Source: Candidatus Pedobacter colombiensis (GTDB lineage: Bacteria; Bacteroidota; Bacteroidia; Sphingobacteriales; Sphingobacteriaceae). From it: 64,000 nucleotides of DNA. Below the pieces are notes generated by a model that saw nothing but the letters and a program-made list of their open reading frames with translations, did no database searches and was not told the origin of the DNA. The stretch is taken from positions 4,464,001 to 4,528,000 of the forward strand of contig CP119313.1 of assembly GCA_029202485.1 (NCBI GenBank), in the 5' to 3' direction. The stretch's first letter is position 1. Every line of letters begins with the position of its first letter. This document shows positions 25,001-34,066 of this stretch, one piece after another. The position numbers were made by a program, and so were the translations under genes.

Positions 25001-28000
25001 CGTTGTAGGCACGGATTCGCAAGCTATACCATCTAATGTTGATATAGTAATCCTTCTGAACCAGGTCGTAACAATTAAGGAAGTAGGCGTATAGCCTGCC
25101 GTTGTTACTCCCGAAATAACGGTAAAACCTGTACTTGCACTTGTTGTTGATTTTTCCCAACGATAACTGATGCTTCCTTCGCCTGTTCCGGCAGTAACTG
25201 ATGTTAAAGCTGCCGCGGTATTGTTGCAAACAGTCTGATCAGCACTGATTGTCCCCGCAGTAACCGCTGCCTGCACAGTTATTTTAATGGCAGTTGTTGG
25301 TGTCGACTCGCAAGCATTGGCACCTTCTGTTGAGATGGCGACTCTTCTAAACCAGGTATTAGTGGTTAAGGCCGCAGGACTATAATCGGCAGAAACTGCA
25401 CCTTGAATAGCTGCAAAACCTGTAAAAGCATCTGTCGTTGAACTTTCCCAACGGTACGTGATAATTCCAGAACCTGTTCCGGCAGTTGCTGATGTTAATG
25501 TAGCCGGACTGCTACTTTTACAGATGGTTTGACTGGCAGAAATTGCGCCTGCTGTAACTACATCCTGAACAGTAATTTTCACTGCGGCTGTTGGCACAGA
25601 TTCGCATACAGTTCCATATACAGAAACCGTTACTCTTCTAAAATATGTAGTAGTGCTTAAAACTCCGGGACTATAACTTTCCAGAATTTTGCCTGGAATA
25701 GTTACAAAGCCTGCTGAAGCATTTGATGAACTCTCCCAACGGTAACTTAGCGTTCCCAATCCTGTTCCAGCTGTAGTTGATGACAAAGCAACAGCAGCTG
25801 TATTTTTGCAAATGATCTGATCTGCACCTATTACTCCGGCAGTTGTGTTCCTGATTAATACTTTAAAGCTCTGTTGTGCAGCGCAGCCTGTTCCAGGTAA
25901 GGCTACCGAATTGATATCATAAGCATACAATGTTGTTTCGCCAGCAGCACTAAATTGGTCACCAACACTATATTTTGTACCGCCTCCGTTTATTGCAGTG
26001 TAATAAGCCTGACTACCCGACAAATTGGCTCCCGCAATTGCCGGCAAGATAATGCTGCTACATGAATTAATATCTGCTATAGGGTTAATTACTGGTTGTG
26101 CGGTGAGTGTTAGTTTCACAGCATTCCTGCTTGCACTGGTACAACCCGCATCTGTCGCCTCTGCGTAATAAGTAATGCTGCCTACAGTGTTTAAGGTTGG
26201 ACTTGCAATTACATTTCCACCGACTAACGCATCATACCATTTGATAACCGTACCAACAGGTGATCCTGCTGATACCGTGGCGATAGCCTTTAAAGTTTGA
26301 ACAGGATTTAGTGCACAAGCTTGCTGATCTGTCGCTATAGGAGTACCTGGTCTTCCGGGGCTGGCAACAATGATTACGGTAATCGCATCGGCCTCGCAGG
26401 CAGCTCCTGTTTTTTTAGATTTAATGGTATGCGTGCCTACTGCAAGTTGAAATATATTTCCATCGGTAAATGCACCATTATCAATGGCGTATTGGTAGCT
26501 TGCATTTACCGGGAATTCAATACTTCCTTCTGTTTCATCACAGGCGGGTTGCTTAACCAATGGCATTGCTGTTGTAGGAGTGGCATTAATGACAATGGTA
26601 GTCACAGGACTTACACAACCCGGTACCGTTGTATTGCTTGCTGTTACCTGATAGGTTCCGGCCGAAACAGTAAATACTGTATTATCGGCAGTTGCTGTAA
26701 CAGTGCCCCCCGTTGTGGATATAATGTTATAAATAAACTGAGATCCGATAGGTGCAGTTATTTTAATTGTCCCGGTAGGATTCACACAATCCGGATGGAT
26801 CAGTGTAACCTCTGGCTGGTCTACAAATTGAACCACTACCGGCTTAACAATACTGCAGCCAGTGATTGGGTTGGTACCTTTTATATAATATGTACCTGAG
26901 AGGGCAACCGCAGCCGGATTGGTTAGAACAGTAGTCGTAGCCGCATCAGTAAAATAAGTAAGCTGAAGATTAGATGGATTTCCAGATGTAATTGTAGCGG
27001 CTGTCAAGTCAATAGTGGAAGTATGACAAGCAACCGGTGGATTCTGTATATTCAATACCGGTTGAGCATTTATGGTTAACACTACCGGCGTTCTTGTTGC
27101 ACTGATGCATGTCCCGGTATGGGTTTCGGCATAATAGGTCTTTGTTCCGGCAATACTTAAAGTGGGATTAGGAACCACATTTCCGGCAGTTGCCGCATCA
27201 TACCATACTACAGTTGACCCAATTGGAACGGTAGCCATTGCGGTTAGGGTTTGAACAGGAGAATCTGCGCATACAGTTTGATTAACACCTGCTGGTGCTG
27301 CAGGTATTGAATTAATGTTTACCTTAAAGCTTTGCTGGGCAGGGCAACCTACAGCTGAAGAAACAAACTGATATTTGGCGGCAAGTTCTGAGACTCTCCA
27401 TAAGGTGCTCCTCATTTCCATAAAAACACCAATTTTCCCTGCGATAAGGTCGGCAGCAGAGACGAGGCCCGAAACGGAAGGATATGCCCTCGCATTAGCT
27501 TCAATATCGCCAAAAGGAGCCTGGTACAACAGTTGGTTCGTTGCTATATTGATGATGGATAATTGTCCCATATTTCCCGGATAGCTGGTACTCAAAAAAC
27601 CAGTTCTGAATCCCCCGCTTCCAACCGAAACAAGGACTTCATCCCCCGAATTAACATAACCAGCCGGAAGTTCCAGTTTTCTAACATAAGCCCCATACTT
27701 TACCGAGCTCCCTCCCCCCACGAATGACGCATATAACGAAGGATCTTTACTGGTCATTCTATCTGGATTAGTAACTGGCGCCAATGCGCGGGAATTATCG
27801 GGGAACAATGCACTTAGCTTACCCGCAGTATAATTAGCCTCAGTCCATATTAATTCTCCTTCCGGATTAGTACTATTATTTGCAGCAAGCACCTCATCAT
27901 AAGCATACAAAATAGTTTCACCTGGTGTACTGAATACTTCACCTTGATTGTATTTTGTTCCGGTTTTGTTGATCCCTGTATAATAAGCTTGTGTTCCCGA

Positions 28001-31000
28001 TAAATTATTTCCCGTAATTGCAGGTAGTGTTAATGGCCCGCAGGAGTTTATATCTGCAATGGGGGTAATAACCGGATTTTGGTTTATGGTTAATTTTACC
28101 GGGGTTCTGTTTATACTTACACAGCCGTTGACTGCTGCTTCAGCATAATAAGTGATAGTGCCTACAGCACTTAACGTTGGTGACGCGACAATATTCCCTC
28201 CTCCTGGTGCATCATACCAGATAATGGTGGTTCCGGTAGGCACGGTAGCTGTTGCGGTTAAAGGCAAAGTTGCCCCAGCAATACAAACCTCCTGATCTCC
28301 CCCACTAACGGGAGCTACAGGTATTGGATTTATAGTAAGTTTAAATGATTTTTCATCCGGACAAGGTGTCTCAGATAAATACTTATAGGTGGCGCTGAAG
28401 TTAGAGAGTGTCCAGTTTTTATAACCTGCCTGAGCAGTTTCCACATTCAAAATTATAGCCAGGTTTCCCGCTTTTAAATCGGCTGCATCAACTATTCCTG
28501 AAACAGAGAAGGTATAAGGTACACCTACTGCTGCTGAGGGCTGTATCATAGTTTGATACAGATTTTTTTTAGTCACTTTGTTAACGATATCCATTTGACC
28601 TGTATAAGCCTGCCCTGCTACAGGCCCTTCATTTTTGAAAGTGGCTTGCAGTGAAACTTGTACCTGTGTTCCTGTACATACCGGATCATTTGGTAACTTC
28701 AGATCACCAACCAAACTTTGATAGATATGTGAAGGTTCCGTATTACTGTATACTACTGATTGATTGGCAGTACCCTTCCAGAAGTTTGGATCTACAGCTC
28801 TTGTATAAAACATGTGACTGCTGTTCAGCATGTTTTGCAATAATACATTATCGCTCATATCAGTATTTGCTGTAACATCGATATCTCCTGCACAAATTAC
28901 TGGCGATACGGCTTTATCAAACAGGTATAAAGTCTGCGTGCCAGTGGTATTGATCACTGCACCAGCAGGGTATTTTATTCCGCCTCCATTTGGCAAGCTA
29001 TAGTAAGCTTCATTGCCGGTAAGATTTGTTCCGGTAATGGTTGGAAGTGTGTATGTAGCACAAGCTACCTGATCGGCAAGCTGTGTAATAACCGGAACTG
29101 AATTGATATTGAGCAGTATTGCAGTCCTCGATTTACTGGTACAGATGCCATTACTTGCCTGGGCATAATAAATGACCGTTCCTATTGCATTCAAAGTAGG
29201 ATTGGCAACCACATTCCCCCCAACTAGGGCATCGTACCAGGTAATAGTTGTCCCTGTGGGTACCGTTGCTGTTGCTGTTAATGTCTGAATAGGGCTGGTT
29301 GCACATACTTGTTGGTTACCACCACTCACCGGAGCGTCTGGTGGTGCCGGGGCTTCATTAATGGTTACCATTACCGGCATACTTTTATTATCCCCGATTT
29401 TTACAACAATGGAATAATTATCGGGTTCTAAATTTGTAAAGATGTTATTTGCCTGAAAAGTTGCTCCTCCATCTTTTGAATAGGTGCTACCAGGAGCAAG
29501 TGGCACTTCAATAGTTCCTGTTACTAGCACACAATTTGGCTGTGTAACGACTACTGTTGGGCTTGGCACCAATGTAACAGTTGAGCTGTTATTAGCAGGA
29601 TCAGGATCATCCCCTGCAGATGAAATGGTTGCAGTATTTGCATAATTACCCGTCGCATTTACTTTTGCAGTAATCGTTATTATGGCATCAGCACCCGAAG
29701 CTAAATTGCCTATTGTCCATAATCCCGTTACGGCATTATAAGTTGTTCCCAGGGGAGCGGTATCACTTATATATGTGTATCCGGTTGGGAGTTGATCAGT
29801 CACTGTAATTCCTGTACCTGCACCCGGCCCTTTATTAGTTGCTTTAAGTGTAAATACGACATTTGCGCCCACAATAGGCGCCGGGTTATCCACCGATTTA
29901 ACTATTGCAAGATCTGTGCTGACCAACGATATGGTAATGTCATCTGTAATTGAGCAACCATCAGGAAACATGACTTTAACGGAGTAAATTCCTGGCTCAG
30001 TGATGCTAATTTTATTAGCTGTACTGATCACAATACCACCTTTTTTCCATTCGTATTGGGAAAGCGGTGAGCCAAAAAAGCCATCGGTATTAATAGTATA
30101 AGGTAGTTGGGAATTTTTTAAGCTCACATCTGGACCTAATCCTAAAATAGGTGCTGCTCCATTGTAAGGAGAAATACTCCAACCAACATTCCCTCCAAGA
30201 TCAGTACTATGTTCCTTAGCTTTAAAAGTGGCACCGCCGGCACCTACAAGACGGCTTAGCCTCACGTAATCAAACTCAACTACACCCGAAGTTTTTGTAA
30301 TTGTTGCCGTTGCTGTAGCATGACTGCTTTTAATCTCGGTAGGTTTACAAGGAGTACCACTACCATACCATTCTCCTGTGATGGTAGTATTGGTGCCATT
30401 TGTAAAAGTATAGATATCACCAGGGAAAAAGATGAGTGTGCCTATGGTATTATTTGTACCGTATATACCGCCACTGCCTTTAAATTCAACTGTACCTAGT
30501 TTATTATTAGTACCGTTAATACCTATTGCAGAGAGTTCACTGGGATTCACAAAGGTGAGATACTGAATAGTGGTATTACTTAAACTCGCATTAGAGCTGG
30601 CAGTTCCGTTTGCATTGACGATGTTGTACGTAAACCCGTTGGCAGTAAATCCGGCAGCGTTTATAACAGAGTTGGTTGCATTGAGACTGCGTTTGGTGAT
30701 TCCGCCATTAAAGGTCCACGCACCATTAATTGTGGCATTGCTAATGTCTATATAAATGGGATTGTCATAACCATTATTGCTAAAATGATTTATTGTGAGT
30801 GTTTTACCTGCCGCAATCACACTACCTTCAATAACATAAACAGTTGTATTGGTGTTATTATAATCGTTAGCGAATGTAAGGCTGCCTCCGGGTTTATTAA
30901 TCTGTATACTAAAACTACCCAGGGTATTACCCTTCAAGATTGTTGCCTCCGGGCCTTTGAGTTGAAAGTAAAATATGTTTAGGGTAACTGTTGGGTTCAA

Positions 31001-33784
31001 GATGACACTGTTCCCCCAACATTCCATGGCCCAAGCACTGGATTTATTGAGTACAGGGCTATTTAATGCCCCAGCCCAACTCATGTTATGAAAATAAGCA
31101 TTGCCATTACTTACAGTAACTGTTTTTGATGCCGAAGTAAAGCCACTCTTTTCGTCGAAATATACATCATCGCCTACAGTGGGTATACAGGCACCACCTG
31201 TACCACCGCTGCTTAAACTCCAATGACTGGCATCGTTCCAGTCACCAGCTCCACCAACCCAATAACGGTCAGCTCCAACAGATGTGGTAATGGTCCAACC
31301 CTCGTTTCCACCGGCATCGGCTCCACTAAAAGGAATAGGTAAAGTAAGTGAACCACCACCTCCAGATGCTACCATGTTCTCCAGATACACATTGTTGATG
31401 TCTACTGTTGCATTTGCCCCAAAAACAATCTTTGCTGAGCTACCACTGGCTTTTATTTCACCCAATCCGTTACAAGCGGGGTTTACCGCCCTGAACCTTG
31501 TATTAATGGTGGTAGTACCTGTAAACTGGTAGTTACGGTTAGGAGCAGTTAATAAAGTACCAATATTATTACCTGTAGCATTAACATAACCTACTCCTTT
31601 AAATTCGAGGTTGGTAATGGTGTTATTCCCTCCAATAATTCCACCACCACAGAAAACAAGGTCAGTTATAGTATTATTGCTGCCTATTCTTGGGGCAGTA
31701 TTAGTGGGAGTAGTGCCAGTGAAAAGCAGTTCGTTGAAGGTAGTATTAGCGATGCTAAAGGTTGCCCCACTACTATTGGAAGTAAGATGTACAACAGGGT
31801 ATTGTAATCCGTCTGAAGAAAATTGATAGGCTGCTTCAATATAGGAATTGTTTGATTGTATTTGTTTGTTGCCGCCTGTATATTGCCATATATAGGACAC
31901 ATTAATATTCGCATTTTGAATATCCAAAGTGCGAGGCTTACTAGTGGCGCTAACTAGGGAATAGATGGAAATGTTTCTTCCATTCAGGTCCAGGAATCCC
32001 GAATTGAGGGAGAATCTGCCGTTAGCAGTATTCCAGTCATCGATTAATTTAAGTCCCCCTGTTCCTGTTTTCTCAACAACATTATTTAAAGTACCTAAAG
32101 TATTCCCATTTGTGGTAAGGGTTACAGCATTATTGCCTACGTACCTGATGTTAGCAACAATATTCAGTGTTTTAGCAAGAGACACTGAACCATAAGCACG
32201 CATTGTGAAATTAGCATTTGTAGTAAAGTTAGCGGAATTTGAAGCACTAATGTTCCATGTCATATTGTTAAAATACGTATTGGAGGAAGTAGTTACTGAC
32301 TTGCTGGTTGGGGTAAAACCACTCAGATCATCAAATATTACATCATTGCCTTTAAATGGAATACATGCACCACCTGCTCCTCCGCTGCTATTACTCCAGT
32401 GGCTATTGTCATTCCAGTCACCTGCTCCACCTACCCAATAAAGCGTTCCTGAAGTACCGGCAGGTTCTATAATATCAAAGCCAGTGTTTCCATCATTATC
32501 GATCCCACTTATTGCAATGGGTATAATTGGTCCAGTTGCAGTGAGGTCGGTTAGCAATACGTTGTCAATGTCAGCAGTAGCTCCGGCAGCAAAGCTCAAT
32601 GTTCCACTTGTAGAACCGGTAATTTCTGTAAATCCATCACATGGCGCTCCACCGGCTCTGAAAAGTGTAGTGATATTATTAGTCCGGGTGATGGTGATGT
32701 TTTTGTTGGGTGCAGTTAGTAATGTTCCAAAAGTATTAGGGGTTGCTCCTGCAGTAATTGAGGTTGTGCCTTTAATCTCAATATAACCGATGTTATTACC
32801 GGAGCCAACGATAGAACCATTGGAATTAATGTTGATCGAGTTGATGGTATTATAGTTCCCGGATACTGTCCCTGCTCTGCCAATTTCAACAACATTCAGC
32901 TCATTACTATCACCGATAATAGATCCATTACTTAAAAATGTCAGGATATTGATTTTATTTCCGCCTCCTATTCTAGCCTGGGATGATGTAGAGGTAGCAG
33001 TAAAGGTTAATTTGGGAATCTCGCAGTTATTAATGCTCATATTCCCGCCATTGGCAGCACTCACTTCCACTTCAGGGTAAAAGTCATTTGCAATTATAGT
33101 AACACCAGATTTAAGCACTGATCCACTGGCATTCAAGGTTTTGTTGGTTCCCCTGTAATCCCATGTTCCGGCGGTGACTATACTATTACTGATATCCACA
33201 CTTTTTACACTATTACCATTGCTCTGGAAAGTTCCAATAACAATGGTTTTGCCTGAGGCATTAAAGTATCCGGCAGTTTGTATGATAGTGCCTGAACTAG
33301 CAGTGGCAAATACTAAGTCATCGGTTACGGTAAGTCCCTTTGCTGGTTTAATAGTAAGCGTTGGATTCCCCTTTACAGGTCCATTAGTGGTGAGTGTTAA
33401 ATCTGTCGTTCCCACCATGTCTGCCGTAAAGTTATAGGTCACAGTAGGGGATAGGACAAGGTTCCCAGAGATAGTGAGCAAAAATGTTCCCGTCCGATTG
33501 ATTGTTGGGGTATTAGGCACATTAATTGCCCAAGTCATGCTATTGCAAAATGAATTTGCATCAATAGTAACCGTCCTGCTCGTATTGGTGAAACCTGCAT
33601 CTACACCGAAAAAAACATTATCAGTGGCCGACGGTACGATTCCGGCGATATTACCACTGCTGCTACCGAGTCGCCAATGATTAATGTCGCTCCAGTTTCC
33701 ACCACCACCAACCCAATAATAGTCGGCTGCATGGAGCTGAAATGTAAAAAGTAGTAGCAAAAAAGTAAGTAGTTCTTTTTTCAT
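22049..33784 (-). CDS. Giant T9SS type B cell-surface repeat protein
   Basis: A protein of about 3,911 residues. The start at 33784 gives a clean signal peptide (MKKELLTFLLLLFTFQLHA). Modules in order are: three blocks of roughly 400 residues, each opening with YWVGGxGxWxDxxHW (near 33.72, 32.45 and 31.27 kb); a PKD-like segment; a DUF11-type domain (about 29.9-29.6 kb); four Ig-like modules with a WYDAxxGGN motif; nine tandem 97-residue repeats (23228-25846); cadherin-like and DUF11-like domains; and a C-terminal type B sorting domain with LFTPNGDGTNDIFEVRGL and a YYYLLKVKKAG end. It should be exported by the T9SS and held at the surface, as adhesin or gliding-type filament. It heads the unit with PorP/SprF and OmpA. 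No enzymatic domain is seen. Confidence 0.9.
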   Translation of the reverse strand: MKKELLTFLLLLFTFQLHAADYYWVGGGGNWSDINHWRLGSSSGNIAGIVPSATDNVFFGVDAGFTNTSRTVTIDANSFCNSMTWAINVPNTPTINRTGTFLLTISGNLVLSPTVTYNFTADMVGTTDLTLTTNGPVKGNPTLTIKPAKGLTVTDDLVFATASSGTIIQTAGYFNASGKTIVIGTFQSNGNSVKSVDISNSIVTAGTWDYRGTNKTLNASGSVLKSGVTIIANDFYPEVEVSAANGGNMSINNCEIPKLTFTATSTSSQARIGGGNKINILTFLSNGSIIGDSNELNVVEIGRAGTVSGNYNTINSININSNGSIVGSGNNIGYIEIKGTTSITAGATPNTFGTLLTAPNKNITITRTNNITTLFRAGGAPCDGFTEITGSTSGTLSFAAGATADIDNVLLTDLTATGPIIPIAISGIDNDGNTGFDIIEPAGTSGTLYWVGGAGDWNDNSHWSNSSGGAGGACIPFKGNDVIFDDLSGFTPTSKSVTTSSNTYFNNMTWNISASNSANFTTNANFTMRAYGSVSLAKTLNIVANIRYVGNNAVTLTTNGNTLGTLNNVVEKTGTGGLKLIDDWNTANGRFSLNSGFLDLNGRNISIYSLVSATSKPRTLDIQNANINVSYIWQYTGGNKQIQSNNSYIEAAYQFSSDGLQYPVVHLTSNSSGATFSIANTTFNELLFTGTTPTNTAPRIGSNNTITDLVFCGGGIIGGNNTITNLEFKGVGYVNATGNNIGTLLTAPNRNYQFTGTTTINTRFRAVNPACNGLGEIKASGSSAKIVFGANATVDINNVYLENMVASGGGGSLTLPIPFSGADAGGNEGWTITTSVGADRYWVGGAGDWNDASHWSLSSGGTGGACIPTVGDDVYFDEKSGFTSASKTVTVSNGNAYFHNMSWAGALNSPVLNKSSAWAMECWGNSVILNPTVTLNIFYFQLKGPEATILKGNTLGSFSIQINKPGGSLTFANDYNNTNTTVYVIEGSVIAAGKTLTINHFSNNGYDNPIYIDISNATINGAWTFNGGITKRSLNATNSVINAAGFTANGFTYNIVNANGTASSNASLSNTTIQYLTFVNPSELSAIGINGTNNKLGTVEFKGSGGIYGTNNTIGTLIFFPGDIYTFTNGTNTTITGEWYGSGTPCKPTEIKSSHATATATITKTSGVVEFDYVRLSRLVGAGGATFKAKEHSTDLGGNVGWSISPYNGAAPILGLGPDVSLKNSQLPYTINTDGFFGSPLSQYEWKKGGIVISTANKISITEPGIYSVKVMFPDGCSITDDITISLVSTDLAIVKSVDNPAPIVGANVVFTLKATNKGPGAGTGITVTDQLPTGYTYISDTAPLGTTYNAVTGLWTIGNLASGADAIITITAKVNATGNYANTATISSAGDDPDPANNSSTVTLVPSPTVVVTQPNCVLVTGTIEVPLAPGSTYSKDGGATFQANNIFTNLEPDNYSIVVKIGDNKSMPVMVTINEAPAPPDAPVSGGNQQVCATSPIQTLTATATVPTGTTITWYDALVGGNVVANPTLNAIGTVIYYAQASNGICTSKSRTAILLNINSVPVITQLADQVACATYTLPTITGTNLTGNEAYYSLPNGGGIKYPAGAVINTTGTQTLYLFDKAVSPVICAGDIDVTANTDMSDNVLLQNMLNSSHMFYTRAVDPNFWKGTANQSVVYSNTEPSHIYQSLVGDLKLPNDPVCTGTQVQVSLQATFKNEGPVAGQAYTGQMDIVNKVTKKNLYQTMIQPSAAVGVPYTFSVSGIVDAADLKAGNLAIILNVETAQAGYKNWTLSNFSATYKYLSETPCPDEKSFKLTINPIPVAPVSGGDQEVCIAGATLPLTATATVPTGTTIIWYDAPGGGNIVASPTLSAVGTITYYAEAAVNGCVSINRTPVKLTINQNPVITPIADINSCGPLTLPAITGNNLSGTQAYYTGINKTGTKYNQGEVFSTPGETILYAYDEVLAANNSTNPEGELIWTEANYTAGKLSALFPDNSRALAPVTNPDRMTSKDPSLYASFVGGGSSVKYGAYVRKLELPAGYVNSGDEVLVSVGSGGFRTGFLSTSYPGNMGQLSIINIATNQLLYQAPFGDIEANARAYPSVSGLVSAADLIAGKIGVFMEMRSTLWRVSELAAKYQFVSSAVGCPAQQSFKVNINSIPAAPAGVNQTVCADSPVQTLTAMATVPIGSTVVWYDAATAGNVVPNPTLSIAGTKTYYAETHTGTCISATRTPVVLTINAQPVLNIQNPPVACHTSTIDLTAATITSGNPSNLQLTYFTDAATTTVLTNPAAVALSGTYYIKGTNPITGCSIVKPVVVQFVDQPEVTLIHPDCVNPTGTIKITAPIGSQFIYNIISTTGGTVTATADNTVFTVSAGTYQVTASNTTVPGCVSPVTTIVINATPTTAMPLVKQPACDETEGSIEFPVNASYQYAIDNGAFTDGNIFQLAVGTHTIKSKKTGAACEADAITVIIVASPGRPGTPIATDQQACALNPVQTLKAIATVSAGSPVGTVIKWYDALVGGNVIASPTLNTVGSITYYAEATDAGCTSASRNAVKLTLTAQPVINPIADINSCSSIILPAIAGANLSGSQAYYTAINGGGTKYSVGDQFSAAGETTLYAYDINSVALPGTGCAAQQSFKVLIRNTTAGVIGADQIICKNTAAVALSSTTAGTGLGTLSYRWESSSNASAGFVTIPGKILESYSPGVLSTTTYFRRVTVSVYGTVCESVPTAAVKITVQDVVTAGAISASQTICKSSSPATLTSATAGTGSGIITYRWESSTTDAFTGFAAIQGAVSADYSPAALTTNTWFRRVAISTEGANACESTPTTAIKITVQAAVTAGTISADQTVCNNTAAALTSVTAGTGEGSISYRWEKSTTSASTGFTVISGVTTAGYTPTSLIVTTWFRRITISTLDGIACESVPTTATAITVQQEVTAGVIGANQTVCFNTPPVALASTTDGTGSGIISYRWEQSSASAPAFAVVPGAILAGYTPGALTETTWFRRITISSLSGVLCESVPTSIIEIMVQEATSPGTIAASQTICYGSTPEPLTSVTAGTGAGSISYRWESSTTDALTGFASIPGAVSAAYTPKALTATTYFRRITVSTLNGKLCESAPTPVVTVRVQIAVTAGIIGVDQVICNNTVPAALSSVTAGTGSGTISYRWERSSFATTGFTAIQGATSDSYNPANLTTSFYFRRITISTQNGTQCESVPAAAIKITVQGAVTAGSISDDQTICASTTPAALTSTIVGAGSGIISYRWERSAIASAGFTAISGAQSAGYAPAALTQTTYFRRITISTENGIACESVPTATTAITVQDEVTAGAISANQTICNNTIPAALTSATEGTGSGTITYRWESSITGATTGFAALTGATAEDYAPGTLITTTYFRRTTISTLNGKICESAPTAVVTISVQAAVTAGTINGDQIICKNNAPAALTSTIAGSGSGVISYRWESSITGDNTGFNTIPGATSAGYNPGALTTETWFRRITLSTLNGVVCESVPTAAVAISLNNAPGGANQNKNTDEDVMLTGQVTGTDADGDVLTYSKQTNPAHGVAMVNTDGSYTYTPVKGYSGNDSFTIGISDGCAVTMVTINITIKAALIPAPSITLVKTGVFTQNYIAYSFVIKNTGNVTVYDLSLTDAKLNILNKAIDAPNGLLPGASITVTEKYIITQADKEAGGVTNTATINAKDGKGTAIMDISGTTETNNIPTITPVSKILVAVDDQYEADANKVIKENVLQNDDLAGQDPAKLTVVVITQPQNGTLVINPDGTFIYTPNPGYTGADSFTYLIKDEYGYYSNRAVVSLKINFFGISVPTLFTPNGDGTNDIFEVRGLNQFAENQLTIINRWGNEVYRANNYQNNWNGEGLNEGTYYYLLKVKKAGSSEWVIFKGYTTIVRAFKK
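23228..25846 (-). repeat. Nine tandem 97-residue repeats inside the giant adhesin
   Basis: The stretch is 873 codons, exactly nine units of 97. Each unit runs VTAGxIxxxQTIC, then TAGTGSGxISYRWExS, then FRRITISTxNGxxCESxPT, and ends in ITVQ. Two cysteines per unit are conserved and probably form a disulphide. Units 7 and 9 share long near-identical DNA patches (around 23990-24050 and 23410-23470) although they are not adjacent. Confidence 0.85.
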
Positions 33785-34066
33785 TAGAATTTTATTTAAC
33801 AGGGATTTCAACAAACGGGATTAATTTGAAAGATGGCGCATCGCTATAGGTCTATAGTGCGGGCATTGGAGGTTAACAATTATAATTAGCCAAATTTAAA
33901 ACCTCCTTTTCAAAGCAGATGTAGAAGTCCTTTTGATCAGGACTAGAATTATTTCTATATCAAAACGTAATCACACTGTAACAGGCTTGATATGTAAGCC
34001 AAAGGCTCTAAAGCAAAAAAAAGATGATAAATTAGCGCCTTTAATTTCAAGCCGCTTAACGCTATT
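33785..34066. promoter_or_regulatory. Divergent control region between adhesin and sensor kinase genes
   Basis: 282 bases. On the minus strand TAAATTTG (33898-33891) fits the -7 consensus and would give the adhesin a leader of about 100 bases; a CTG lies 17 bases upstream of it. That leader contains two CTATAG palindromes eight bases apart (33844 and 33852). GGAGGTT (33868-33874) and AACCTCC (33900-33906) flank the -7 box as an inverted repeat. I see no clear promoter for the kinase gene. Confidence 0.4.

Noticed and set aside
23228..25846. Repeat array considered as a CRISPR or satellite
   Set aside because: The period is exactly 97 codons in frame with conserved cysteines; it is protein-coding.
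26321..26899. 192-codon open frame opposite the giant adhesin
   Set aside because: It lies on the antisense strand inside conserved Ig-like modules, has a Cys/Tyr-rich composition without domain features, and follows from the repeat composition of the adhesin.
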